The position numbers were made by a program, and so were the translations under genes. From Proteobacteria bacterium UBA2363 (GTDB lineage: Bacteria > Pseudomonadota > Gammaproteobacteria > Xanthomonadales > UBA2363): a DNA stretch of 64,000 nucleotides. The DNA lies in contig DDTN01000051.1 of NCBI GenBank assembly GCA_002344355.1, positions 1 to 64,000 of the forward strand, given 5' to 3'. Shown in pieces: positions 17,208-26,386 of this stretch. Position 1 is the first letter of the stretch, and each line of letters starts with the position of its first letter. The notes under the pieces were generated by a model. The model had not been told where the DNA came from. It saw nothing but the letters and a program-made list of their open reading frames with translations, and made no database searches.

Positions 17208-18755
17208 ATGAAGAAGAGCCAGCTCTACATCCTGGCGGCGCTGTTCATCGCCGCGGGGATGACCGCCTTCTTCTACAAATGGAAGGTCCTGAAGTTCCCG
17301 GTGCACCCGGTCGAACAGAGCGAGGTCTGGGAACTGCAGGCCCGGGTCGAATACCAGCCGCGCAGCGGGCCGAACCGGGTGGTGCTGCAGGTGCCGATCG
17401 ACCCGCCGGGCTACTCGATCCTGGACGAGCGCTTCATCGGCCGCGGCTATGGCATGAACACCGAGCGCCGCCGCGAGCAGCGCTCCCGCGAAGTGCAGTG
17501 GACGATCCGGCGCGCCAGCGGCAGCCAGGCCCTCTACTACCGGGCCACGGTGTTCCGGGACGGCACCCCCGAACCCGAGCGCGACCGGCCGCAGCTGGCG
17601 ACGCCGCCGGTGCTCGAGGAACCGTTCGCGGGCGCCGCCGCCGCCCTGCTGGAGACGGTGCGCGCGCAGAGCGTGGACAGCGCCACCTTCGCGGCCCGCC
17701 TGGTGCAGGAATTCAACGACGCCAACCCCGGCCAGGAAGTGGCCCTGCTGCTCCAGGATCGCCGCGGCGAGTACGAACGAGCCCGCTTCGCGGTCGACCT
17801 GCTGGCGATCCGCAACATCGCCGCGCGGCTGGTCCATGGCGTCCGACTGGAGGCCGCAACCGGACATGGCGGCGAGCTGCGGCCCTGGCTTCAGGTCTAC
17901 GACACCGAGGCCGGCGTCTGGCACACAATCGACCTGCGCTCGGCGAGCATCGGCTGGCCGGCGGACCTGTTCCTGTGGTCGCGGCATCCCGGTGCGGTGC
18001 TGGAGGTCGACGGCTCGCCGCGCGCTCGGTTCGACATCCGGGTGCAGAAGAGCATGGTCGACTCCCTGGAGGCGGCGGTGCAGCGCCTGGAGGTTCGCGA
18101 CCGCAACCTGGTCGCCTACTCGCTGCTGGCCCTGCCGCTGCACACCCAGGACGTCTACCGGATCCTGCTGATGGTGCCGATCGGCGCCTTCATCATGCTG
18201 ATCCTGCGCAACCTCATCGGCGTCAAGACCTTCGGTACCTTCATGCCGGTGCTGATCGCGATCTCGTTCAAGTGGACCTCGCTGCTGGCCGGCATCGTGC
18301 TGTTCGTGCTGATCGTCGGCATGGGCCTGCTGGTGCGCTTCTACATGGAACGCCTGAAGCTGCTGCTGGTGCCGCGCCTGACCTCGGTGCTGATCGTCGT
18401 GGTCCTGCTGATGGCGCTGGTCAGCGTCGCCTCGAACCGGATGGGGCTCGAGGTCGGCCTGTCGATCGCCCTGTTCCCGATGATCATCATGACCATGACC
18501 ATCGAGCGCGTCTCGGTGGCCTGGGACGAGCGCGGCGGCGGCTTCGCCATGAAGATGGCGGCCGGCTCCCTGCTGATCGCCTCGCTGGCCTACCTGGTGA
18601 TGAGCTGGCCGCCGCTCGAGCACCTGCTGTTCGTCTATCCCGAGCTGCTGCTGGTCCTGCTCGGCCTGACCCTGCTGCTCGGCCGCTACTCCGGCTACCG
18701 CCTGACCGAGCTGATGCGCTTCCGGGCGCTGGCCCGGCCGCAACAGGACGGCTGA
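17208..18755 (+). CDS. Inactive transglutaminase fused to a 7-TM domain
   Basis: A 515-residue inner-membrane protein with the architecture of the RimK-associated 'inactive transglutaminase / 7TM' family. There is an N-terminal TM anchor (LYILAALFIAAGMTAFFYKW, residues 6-25). A periplasmic transglutaminase-like domain (about 30-310) follows, in which no Cys-His-Asp triad is evident. The C-terminal half is strongly hydrophobic (from about residue 322, IYRILL-type helices up to LGRYSGYRLTELMRF). The ATG at 17208 begins MKKSQLYIL. It lies one base upstream of the ATP-grasp ligase gene, so the two are co-translated. The family is predicted to work with ATP-grasp amidoligases on peptide or envelope substrates, but no substrate is established. 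The zinc protease often found with this pair is absent. Confidence 0.88.
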   Translation: MKKSQLYILAALFIAAGMTAFFYKWKVLKFPVHPVEQSEVWELQARVEYQPRSGPNRVVLQVPIDPPGYSILDERFIGRGYGMNTERRREQRSREVQWTIRRASGSQALYYRATVFRDGTPEPERDRPQLATPPVLEEPFAGAAAALLETVRAQSVDSATFAARLVQEFNDANPGQEVALLLQDRRGEYERARFAVDLLAIRNIAARLVHGVRLEAATGHGGELRPWLQVYDTEAGVWHTIDLRSASIGWPADLFLWSRHPGAVLEVDGSPRARFDIRVQKSMVDSLEAAVQRLEVRDRNLVAYSLLALPLHTQDVYRILLMVPIGAFIMLILRNLIGVKTFGTFMPVLIAISFKWTSLLAGIVLFVLIVGMGLLVRFYMERLKLLLVPRLTSVLIVVVLLMALVSVASNRMGLEVGLSIALFPMIIMTMTIERVSVAWDERGGGFAMKMAAGSLLIASLAYLVMSWPPLEHLLFVYPELLLVLLGLTLLLGRYSGYRLTELMRFRALARPQQDG

Positions 18756-18756
18756 C

Positions 18757-19719
18757 ATGTTCAACCCGTTCGCGGTCGCGCGACGCCTGCGCGAGGTCGG
18801 CCTGGTCGGCATCAACGGCCGCAACGCCGACTTCGTGCTGCGCTACAACCCGCGGCGGTTCTATCCGCGCGTCGACGACAAGCTGCTGACCAAGCAGCTG
18901 GCGATCGCCGCCGGCATGCCGGTGCCCGACCTCTACGCGGTGGTCCGCGAGGAGCACGAGATCGCCGAGCTGCACGCGCGGCTGGCGCAGCAGCCCAGCT
19001 TCGTGGTGAAGCCGGCGCGCGGCTCCGGCGGCGACGGCATCCTGGTCATCGACGGCAGGCGCGGCGAGCGCTACCGCCGCGCGAACGGCAGCTTCATGAC
19101 CCGCGACGAGTTCGACCACCACCTCAGCAATGGCCTGTCAGGGCTGTTCTCGCTGGGTGGCCAGCCCGACCACCTGATCGTCGAGTACATGGTCCGCTTC
19201 GATCCGCTGTTCGAGCGGGTCAGCTTCAAGGGCGTTCCGGACATCCGCATCATCAGCTTCCTCGGCTACCCGGCGATGGCGATGATCCGCCTGCCGACCC
19301 GGATGTCGGACGGCAAGGCCAACCTGCACCAGGGCGCGATCGGCGTCGGCATCGACATCCCTACCGGCCTCACCCGCCGGGGCGTGTGGGGCACCGAACC
19401 GGTGAAGGAGCACCCCGACACCGAGCATTCCATCGTCGGCCTGCAGATCCCGCACTGGGACGACCTGCTGATGATCGCGGCACGATCCTACGAGCTGTCG
19501 GGTCTGGGCTACGTCGGCGTCGACATCGTCCTCGACCGCGACCGCGGTCCGATGATCCTGGAGCTGAACGCCCGCCCGGGCCTGGCGATCCAGATCGCCA
19601 ACGGCAACGGCCTCCGGCACCGCCTTGAAAAGGTCCAGGTCCTGGAGCGCGAGGGCCGCCTGTCGGCCGATCCGGCCGAGCGCGTGGCCTTCGCCCGCGC
19701 CCAGTTCGCCACGGTCTGA
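18757..19719 (+). CDS. Alpha-L-glutamate ligase-like ATP-grasp protein (RimK-related)
   Basis: A 320-residue cytoplasmic ATP-grasp ligase of the RimK-like family. Visible motifs are INGRNADFVLRYNPRR near residue 22, the ATP-binding lysine strand FVVKPARGSGGDGILVI (near 82), and the metal-binding end DIVLDRDRGPMILELNARPG (near 255). Such enzymes form amide bonds between glutamate (or another amino acid) and a carboxyl acceptor. The acceptor here is unknown. The one-base gap to the transglutaminase-7TM gene upstream and this conserved pairing argue that they act in one pathway. This is not RimK itself, which modifies ribosomal protein S6. Confidence 0.88.
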   Translation: MFNPFAVARRLREVGLVGINGRNADFVLRYNPRRFYPRVDDKLLTKQLAIAAGMPVPDLYAVVREEHEIAELHARLAQQPSFVVKPARGSGGDGILVIDGRRGERYRRANGSFMTRDEFDHHLSNGLSGLFSLGGQPDHLIVEYMVRFDPLFERVSFKGVPDIRIISFLGYPAMAMIRLPTRMSDGKANLHQGAIGVGIDIPTGLTRRGVWGTEPVKEHPDTEHSIVGLQIPHWDDLLMIAARSYELSGLGYVGVDIVLDRDRGPMILELNARPGLAIQIANGNGLRHRLEKVQVLEREGRLSADPAERVAFARAQFATV

Positions 19720-19787
19720 ACCGTTCCGTTCATGTGCCGGCCACCCGCGGGCTGGCAGGGTGGTCGGCAAGCAGCAGGAGACGGCCA

Positions 19788-20585
19788 ATGCGCATCGCCC
19801 TCGCCCTCGTGTCGACGCTCGGCCTGGCGGCCGGTTGCGCCACCACGCCGACCGGACGCAGCCAGCTGCTGCTGGTCGACGAGCGCCAGGCAGGCGCGAT
19901 GGGCATCGAGGCCTTCGCGCAGCTTCGCGAGCGTGGCCGGATCGCCACCGACTCCCGGCAGCGCGCCCACGTCGAGTGCGTCACCCGCGCCCTGATCGCG
20001 CAGCTGCCGGCCGACTGGCAGCGCCTCGACTGGGAGGTCGAGCTGTTCGAGGACCCGGCCGCGAACGCCTTCGCCCTGCCCGGCGGCAAGGTCGGCGTCA
20101 ACACCGGCATGCTCGACCTGGCCGCCGACCAGGACCGTCTGGCCGCAGTGATAGGCCACGAAGTGGCCCACGTTGTCTATCGGCACGGCGCCGAGCGCAT
20201 GTCGCAGCAGATCGTCGCCCAGGCGGGCCTGAGCGCCGCGGCGCTGCTCGCCGACGCGCGCAGCCCGGACAACTCAAGGCTGCTGCTGGGAGCCCTCGGC
20301 GCCGGCGCCCAGGTGGGTGTCCTGCTGCCGTTCTCGCGCCACCACGAGACCGAGGCCGACCTCGAGGGCCAGCGCCTGATGGCCCGCGCCGGCTTCGATC
20401 CGGCCGCGGCGCTCGCCCTCTGGCAGGCGATGGACGAACGGGGCGGCGCCCGGCAGGCCACCTGGCTGTCGACCCACCCCAACCCCGGGGGCCGCATCCG
20501 GGCGTTGCAGGAGGAACTGCCGGCGAGCCGCGCCCTCTTCGAACAGGCGCGTGCCGCGGGCCGGCAGCCGCAGTGCCGGCGCTGA
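19788..20585 (+). CDS. M48 family zinc metalloprotease, lipoprotein
   Basis: A 265-residue periplasm-facing metalloprotease of the LoiP/YcaL type. The N terminus MRIALALVSTLGLAAGC is a lipoprotein signal with lipobox LAAGC. The zinc site is VIGHEVAHVVYRHGAERM (HEVAH near residue 125), and the third ligand is the Glu in HHETEADLEGQRLMARAGF (near 185). SLR-like surroundings (NAFALPGGKVGVNTGML) are typical of M48. The ATG at 19788 is chosen because it places the lipobox correctly and follows GCAGGAGA; the frame is open to 19734. It lies 68 bases after the ATP-grasp gene and may be in the same transcript. Relatives degrade misfolded envelope proteins. Confidence 0.92.
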   Translation: MRIALALVSTLGLAAGCATTPTGRSQLLLVDERQAGAMGIEAFAQLRERGRIATDSRQRAHVECVTRALIAQLPADWQRLDWEVELFEDPAANAFALPGGKVGVNTGMLDLAADQDRLAAVIGHEVAHVVYRHGAERMSQQIVAQAGLSAAALLADARSPDNSRLLLGALGAGAQVGVLLPFSRHHETEADLEGQRLMARAGFDPAAALALWQAMDERGGARQATWLSTHPNPGGRIRALQEELPASRALFEQARAAGRQPQCRR

Positions 20586-20710
20586 GGGCTTGCCGGCGTC
20601 GTTAACCGCACTTAACTTCAAGCCCCCGGCAAAGCACGAAGATATCCGTAGGACGCCGGCCAACCCCCGCTCCGGCCTCGCCAAGATCGAACAGCCATAA
20701 GGTCATCGCC

Positions 20711-22009
20711 ATGAAGAAGATCCTGCTCGCCGCCATGCTTCTCGCCCTTCCCGTCTCCGATTTCGTGGTGACCACGGCGCAGGCCCAGGGCAAGGGCCGC
20801 CACGACGAAGGTCGCCAGCGCAACCGCGGCGGCAGTGCGCCCGCCGCCGAGGAGGTGCGCTACCCGAACGCCTCCCGCCAGGAGCCTGCGCGCCGCACCG
20901 GCGAGCGGACCATGCGGCAGATCGTCAGTGCCTTCGATGCGATGAACGCCGACAACAACGAGCGCGCCAAGGCCACCCTGGAGGGCCTCACCGGCAACAG
21001 CCGGCTGACCGACTACGAGCGTTCGCTGGTGCACCAGGGCCTGGGCCAGATCGCCTACGAGTCCGAGGACCTCGACGGCGCCATCGCCGAATGGAACCGC
21101 GCGCTGGACGCCAACGGCCTGTCGAACAACGACCACTACCGGATCATGTACCAGATCGCCCAGCTGCAGCTGAGCGAGGAGCGGTACGGCGAGGCGCTGG
21201 CGAGCCTCGACCGTTTCCTGGCCGAGACCCGCGACACCGGCCATGAGCCGCAGGCCCTCAAGGGCAACGCGCTGTACCGCATGGAGCGCTACGACGAGGC
21301 GATCGCGGCGCTCGACCGCGCGATCGCCGCCAACGCCGCCGACCCGACCCTGTTCGAGCTGAAGATGGCCTCCCTGTACGAGAAGGAGGACTTCCAGGGC
21401 GCCGCCGGCGTGCTCGAGGAGATGGTCCGCCGCTGGCCGGACGAGCCCAAGCACCGGATCAACCTGGCGCAGATGTACATCCAGGCCGACGACTACGACC
21501 GCGCGCTGGGGATCCTGCAGACCGCCCGGCGCGAGGGCCGGCTGACCCAGGCCGACCACTGGCGCCAGCTCTACCAGCTGCTGTCCTACGCCGACCAGCC
21601 GGGCGAGGCCGCCGGCGCCATCGAGGACGGCATCGCCGCCGGCACCCTGCCGGCCGACGCCGCCACCCTGCGCGCCCTGGGCGACAACCTCTACCGTGCC
21701 GAGCGCGTCGACCAGGCGATCGCCGCCTACGGCCGGGCCGCCGAACAGACCACCGACAGCGGCCGCATCGACCAGCAGCGCGGCCACCTGCTGGTCGAGC
21801 AGGAGCGTTACGCCGAGGCCAAGGAGGCGCTGACCCGCGCCCTCGCCAAGGGCAACCTCGAGGACGAAGGCATGGCCTACGTGCTGCTGGGCGAGGCCGA
21901 GCAGGGCCTGGGCAACACCGCGGCCGCCCGGACCGCCTTCCAGCGCGCCCAGGCCTCCGGCAGCGAGACCGCCCGCGGACATGCCCGGATCCGCCTGCAG
22001 AACATGTGA
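20711..22009 (+). CDS. Exported tetratricopeptide-repeat protein of the Ton cluster
   Basis: A 432-residue exported protein: signal peptide MKKILLAAMLLALPVSDFVV up to about residue 25, a short basic low-complexity stretch, then TPR-like helical pairs from about 65 to the end (examples: GQIAYESEDLDGAIAEWNRA, ALYRMERYDEAIAALDRAIA, GDNLYRAERVDQAIAAYGRA). It lies 143 bases upstream of tonB in the same direction. TPR proteins encoded beside TonB-ExbB-ExbD systems are known in Vibrio and marine bacteria, where they are needed for some TonB-dependent uptake. A comparable accessory role is inferred, not shown. The upstream gap (20586-20710) is locally AT-richer, with two TTAAC motifs. Confidence 0.82.
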   Translation: MKKILLAAMLLALPVSDFVVTTAQAQGKGRHDEGRQRNRGGSAPAAEEVRYPNASRQEPARRTGERTMRQIVSAFDAMNADNNERAKATLEGLTGNSRLTDYERSLVHQGLGQIAYESEDLDGAIAEWNRALDANGLSNNDHYRIMYQIAQLQLSEERYGEALASLDRFLAETRDTGHEPQALKGNALYRMERYDEAIAALDRAIAANAADPTLFELKMASLYEKEDFQGAAGVLEEMVRRWPDEPKHRINLAQMYIQADDYDRALGILQTARREGRLTQADHWRQLYQLLSYADQPGEAAGAIEDGIAAGTLPADAATLRALGDNLYRAERVDQAIAAYGRAAEQTTDSGRIDQQRGHLLVEQERYAEAKEALTRALAKGNLEDEGMAYVLLGEAEQGLGNTAAARTAFQRAQASGSETARGHARIRLQNM

Positions 22010-22152
22010 CCGTGTCGACGCAACGCCTCGCCTGAAGTGCCGGTGAACGACTTGTGCCGTCCCTGGGCTTGGTGTAGCGTCGCGTTCCCCCCGAACCCCG
22101 GTCCGCAAGGCCCGAAGGTCACGGGATAGCAACCGCAAAGAACCGATCGACA

Positions 22153-22830
<678 letters not shown>

Positions 22831-22866
22831 CCACCTCCAGCAACGACAAACGAAGGTAGCGCACCC

Positions 22867-23619
22867 ATGCAAGACCAGACCCCCTCGCTCCCGGCAGCCA
22901 GCATGCCGGTCGATTCGGATGCCGCCGCCCTGACCCAGCTGGGTTTCGGGCACATGATCCACCACCTGGACGTGGTCGGCTGGATCGTGCTGATCACCCT
23001 GGTGGTGATGTCCCTGGCGTCCTGGTTCTACATCATCGCCAACTCGTTCCGTAACAGCGCCGTGCGCTCGCGCGCCGACAAGGTGATCCGCAACTTCTGG
23101 GGCAGCAACTCGACCCAGGAGGCGATCCAGTACATGGAGTCGCAGCCGAAGAACGAGCCGTTCTCCAAGATCGCCCTGGAGTGCGCCGAGGCCGCCGCCC
23201 ACCACTCCAAGCACGAGGGTGGCCGGATGGTCGAGATCCTCAACCGCTCCGAGTTCATCGACCGGGCCCTGCGCCAGGCCGTGACCCGCGAGAGCAGCCG
23301 CCTCGAGACCGGCCTGACCATGCTGGCCTCGGCGGGTTCGTCGGCGCCGTTCATCGGCCTGCTCGGCACCGTGTGGGGCATCTACCGCGCCCTGATCGCG
23401 ATCGGCGCCAGCGGCAAGGCCGACATCGGCTCGATCGCCGGCCCGGTCGGCGAGGCGCTGATCATGACCGCGATCGGCCTGTTCGTCGCGATCCCGGCCC
23501 TGCTCGCCTACAACTTCTTCGTGCGCTCCAACCGCATGGTGCTGGCCAAGTTCGACGAGTTCGCGCACGACCTGCACGACTACTTCGCGACCGGCGCCCG
23601 CGTCGGCAACGTCAAGTAA
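22867..23619 (+). CDS. exbB: ExbB/TolQ family proton-channel protein
   Basis: A 250-residue inner-membrane protein of the MotA/TolQ/ExbB family and the pentameric scaffold of the Ton motor. There is an N-terminal TM helix (about 38-58), a long cytoplasmic stretch, then two TM helices in the conserved part: TMLASAGSSAPFIGLLGTVW (near 155) and GPVGEALIMTAIGLFVAIPA (near 195). Both match the ExbB signature, including the pore-facing Thr/Ser positions. It lies 36 bases after tonB and 17 before exbD1. Assignment to ExbB rather than TolQ rests on the adjacent tonB. Confidence 0.94.
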   Translation: MQDQTPSLPAASMPVDSDAAALTQLGFGHMIHHLDVVGWIVLITLVVMSLASWFYIIANSFRNSAVRSRADKVIRNFWGSNSTQEAIQYMESQPKNEPFSKIALECAEAAAHHSKHEGGRMVEILNRSEFIDRALRQAVTRESSRLETGLTMLASAGSSAPFIGLLGTVWGIYRALIAIGASGKADIGSIAGPVGEALIMTAIGLFVAIPALLAYNFFVRSNRMVLAKFDEFAHDLHDYFATGARVGNVK

Positions 23620-23636
23620 TCCCGGAGGCCTGACCC

Positions 23637-24059
<423 letters not shown>

Positions 24060-24108
24060 TCGACCCGCCAGGGCGGCCCGCCGCCCTGGCGCCTGAGGAG
24101 AACGCCCG

Positions 24109-24528
24109 ATGGGCATGAGTACGAGCAGTAGCGCCAGCGGTGGCGCACCGATGGCGGAAATCAACGTCACGCCGCTGATCGACGTGATGCTGGTGCTGCT
24201 GATCATCTTCATGATCAACGCGCCGGCGCTGACCTACAAGGTCCAGATCGACCTGCCGCAGCCGACCCTGGAGTCGAAGCCGCCGGAGGAGTCCGACAAG
24301 ATCGCCCTGCGCATCAACGACGACGGCAGCATCCTGTGGAACGACATGCCGATGGGCAGCACCAACATGCTGCGCGACTACATGAGGCAGGCGTCGCGCC
24401 AGGATCCGCAGCCGCAGGTGATGATCAGCGTCGGCGACCGGGCCCGCTACCAGGTGCTGGCGGCGGTGATGACCCAGGCCAAGAACGCCGACCTGCGCAA
24501 GATCGGTTTCGACAACACCCAGCGCTGA
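24109..24528 (+). CDS. exbD2: ExbD family biopolymer transporter, paralogue 2
   Basis: A 139-residue ExbD paralogue: INVTPLIDVMLVLLIIFMIN (about residues 17-36) with the membrane Asp, then a periplasmic domain ending AVMTQAKNADLRKIGFDNTQ. It begins with the same MGMS head as paralogue 1 and has a Ser/Gly-rich stretch. The pair exbD1-exbD2 behind exbB is the arrangement reported for Xanthomonas campestris, where exbD2 has a specialised role. A clear intrinsic terminator follows 30 bases downstream. Confidence 0.94.
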   Translation: MGMSTSSSASGGAPMAEINVTPLIDVMLVLLIIFMINAPALTYKVQIDLPQPTLESKPPEESDKIALRINDDGSILWNDMPMGSTNMLRDYMRQASRQDPQPQVMISVGDRARYQVLAAVMTQAKNADLRKIGFDNTQR

Positions 24529-24558
24529 CCGGCCCTCGCCGGCCCAGCCATCGCACCC

Positions 24559-24593
24559 CGGGCCGCGACGGCGACGTCGCGGCCCGTTTCGTT
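24559..24593 (+). terminator. Intrinsic terminator after exbD2
   Basis: CGGGCCGCGAC (24559-24569) pairs perfectly with GTCGCGGCCCG (24576-24586) around a 6-base loop and is followed by TTTCGTTT. This 11-bp stem plus T-rich tail is the best Rho-independent terminator in the window and closes the tonB-exbB-exbD1-exbD2 unit before the third exbD gene. Confidence 0.82.
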
Positions 24594-24762
24594 TCCGGCA
24601 GCTGAACGGCGCGCTCCGAGGGCCGCCGCGGCGCTGGCGCGGCCGTTCCCCGCAGGCGTAGCCTGCCCATGTGGATTTCCGGTCGGGTTGACCGGAGCCG
24701 GCGGCCGCAGGCCGCCCCATTGCGACGGACCGGAGGCACGAGGGCTGACAGGAGGTGCTGCG

Positions 24763-25170
24763 ATGACGACCATGGCGACCACCCGGCAGGCGCGCGCGGG
24801 CGCGCTTGCGGAAATCAATGTCACCCCCCTGATCGACGTGATGCTGGTCCTGCTGGTCGTGTTCATGATCAGCCTGCCCATGCCGCAGCGGACGACGTCG
24901 GTCGCGCTGCCGCAGCCCGGGCCGGACCCTGTCACGGCATCGCCCGCCGAGCCGGTGCGGCTGGCCATCGCCGGCGACGGCGGCCTGAGCTGGGACGGCG
25001 TGGCGATGACACCCGCGCAGCTGGCTTGGCATGCGCGCAGGGCTGCCGCCAGCCCCGGCGCACCGCCGATCCTGATCGAGCCGGCGGCGCAGGCGCGCTA
25101 CCAGGACGTCGCCAGGGTCCTGGTCCTGGTGCGCAATGCCGGCATCGAACGGGTCGGCTTCCAGCATTGA
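24763..25170 (+). CDS. ExbD family protein, paralogue 3
   Basis: A 135-residue ExbD/TolR-type protein. The ATG at 24763 is fixed by a perfect Shine-Dalgarno CAGGAGGT at 24749-24756; the frame is open back to 24688. The TM segment INVTPLIDVMLVLLVVFMIS (about residues 19-38) keeps the essential Asp, and the C terminus VARVLVLVRNAGIERVGFQH is ExbD-like. The region between is more Ala/Pro-rich and divergent than in paralogues 1 and 2. It lies behind the intrinsic terminator and has its own -10-like TAGCCT at 24659-24664, so it is probably expressed separately. It converges on pdxJ. Function as a Ton/Tol motor part is inferred. Confidence 0.88.
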   Translation: MTTMATTRQARAGALAEINVTPLIDVMLVLLVVFMISLPMPQRTTSVALPQPGPDPVTASPAEPVRLAIAGDGGLSWDGVAMTPAQLAWHARRAAASPGAPPILIEPAAQARYQDVARVLVLVRNAGIERVGFQH

Positions 25171-25204
25171 TCGCCGGCGGCGGCGCCGGCCGCGCCGCCG
25201 CCGC

Positions 25205-25981
25205 TCAGCGCCGGTCCGGGCCGGCGGCCCTGGCGATGGCCGTCAGGTAGGCGCGCACGGTGGCGTCGAGGCCCGCGTACAGCGCCTTGGCGAACAGGGC
25301 GTGGCCGATCGACACCTCGGCGATCTCCGGCACTGCGGCCAGCAGGACGACCAGGTTGTCCTCGTCCAGATCGTGTCCGGCATTGACGCCCAGGCCGGCC
25401 GCCAGGGCGGCGTCGGCGGTGCGCCGGCAGGCGGCCAGGGCCGCCCCGGCATCGCCGGCGGCGACCGCTTCGGCGAACGGGCCGGTGTAGATCTCGACGC
25501 GCTCGACGCCGATCGCCGCGGCCCCGGCGAGCGCGGTGCAGCCGGCATCCACGAAGATGCTCACGCGCGTGCCCAGGGACCTGATCCGGCCGACCAGCGG
25601 CGCCAGCGCCGCCAGCTGCTCCGGCAGGGAGAAGCCGTGGTCGGAGGTGAGCTGGCCGTCGGCGTCGGGCACCAGGGTGCATTGCGCCGGCCGTACCGCC
25701 TCGACCAGGGCCAGCAGGCCGGGGTAGCCCGGACGCGCCGGCGCGAACGGGTTGCCCTCGATGTTGAACTCGATGCCCGGGGCGTGTTCAGCCAGCCAGC
25801 CGGCGAGGCGATGGACATCGTCGGCCCGGATGTGGCGGGCGTCCGGACGCGGGTGCACGGTGATGCCCTGGCAGCCGGCGCCGACGCAGGACGCGGCCGC
25901 CGCCACCGGGTCGGGGAGCGAGCCGCCGCGGGCGTTGCGCATCACCGCGACCTTGTTGACGTTGACGCTGAGTGCGGTCAT
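25205..25981 (-). CDS. pdxJ: Pyridoxine 5'-phosphate synthase PdxJ
   Basis: Cytoplasmic TIM-barrel enzyme that condenses 1-deoxyxylulose 5-phosphate with 3-amino-2-oxopropyl phosphate to pyridoxine 5'-phosphate, in the DXP-dependent vitamin B6 route. 258 residues. Motifs: LSVNVNKVAVMRNARGG at the N terminus, GITVHPRPDARHIRADDV (near 39), EFNIEGNP (near 71), the SDHGFS strand near 112, VEIYTGPFAE (near 160) and GLGVNAGHDLDEDN (near 196), all of the PdxJ pattern. A -10-like TAGACT lies at 25988-25993 on the minus strand. Its position next to tonB-exbB-exbD matches Xanthomonas. Confidence 0.96.
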   Translation of the reverse strand: MTALSVNVNKVAVMRNARGGSLPDPVAAAASCVGAGCQGITVHPRPDARHIRADDVHRLAGWLAEHAPGIEFNIEGNPFAPARPGYPGLLALVEAVRPAQCTLVPDADGQLTSDHGFSLPEQLAALAPLVGRIRSLGTRVSIFVDAGCTALAGAAAIGVERVEIYTGPFAEAVAAGDAGAALAACRRTADAALAAGLGVNAGHDLDEDNLVVLLAAVPEIAEVSIGHALFAKALYAGLDATVRAYLTAIARAAGPDRR

Positions 25982-26383
25982 CGGCGCAGTCTAGCCGGCC
26001 TTGGCCCGGAACCTGCCGCAGGGCCGGGCCGTGCCGCCTGCGAGCGATGCGTCAGGGCCAGGCCGGTGCCCGGCAGGGCGCATGCCGCCGCTGCCACGGC
26101 GTCGCACGTCGCCCGTTCACGGCGTGCGGGCAAGGCGCGACGGGGGGTGACCGCCGCCCCGGCCAGCGCACGCTGCCGGGCCGGCGACGATGAGGATAAT
26201 CGCCAGCGCCAACCCTGCCCGGTTGCCTTGACGGGAACGGACTGACCCTGCCCGACCTGGTGTGTGGAGCACCTGCGCCGCCTGGCCCTTGCCACGGGTC
26301 GGCAGCGCGGCCAGCCGCAGTGTTCCATCCCGAACCCCGAACCCCGAACCCCGAACCCCGAGTCCCGGGTCCCGGGTCCCGGG
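25982..26383. other. 402-bp intergenic region with 7-bp tandem repeats
   Basis: Upstream of pdxJ and downstream of the PDZ-protein gene. It holds the pdxJ promoter at its left end, a GATAAT (26195-26200) whose target is unclear, and the heptad array at its right end (separate entry). No convincing coding region was seen on either strand; small open frames here lack start signals and resemble nothing recognisable. Confidence 0.6.
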
Positions 26384-26386
26384 TCA
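26331..26386. repeat. Heptanucleotide tandem repeat, 8 units
   Basis: Eight consecutive 7-bp units: CGAACCC four times, CGAGTCC, CGGGTCC twice, CGGGTCA. The degradation from GAACCC to GGGTCC runs left to right. The last unit contains the stop codon (TCA on plus, 26384-26386) of the minus-strand PDZ gene, so the array starts exactly at that gene's end. The C-rich plus strand means the minus strand and its transcript carry repeated G-runs. Confidence 0.9.

Noticed and set aside
18757..19719. Calling the ATP-grasp gene rimK
   Set aside because: The sequence and the transglutaminase-7TM partner fit the alpha-L-glutamate ligase-like branch, not the ribosomal S6 modifier.
25978..26328. Minus-strand 116-codon open frame upstream of pdxJ
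   Set aside because: No SD, no recognisable motif, Arg/Ala-rich composition; overlaps the pdxJ promoter.
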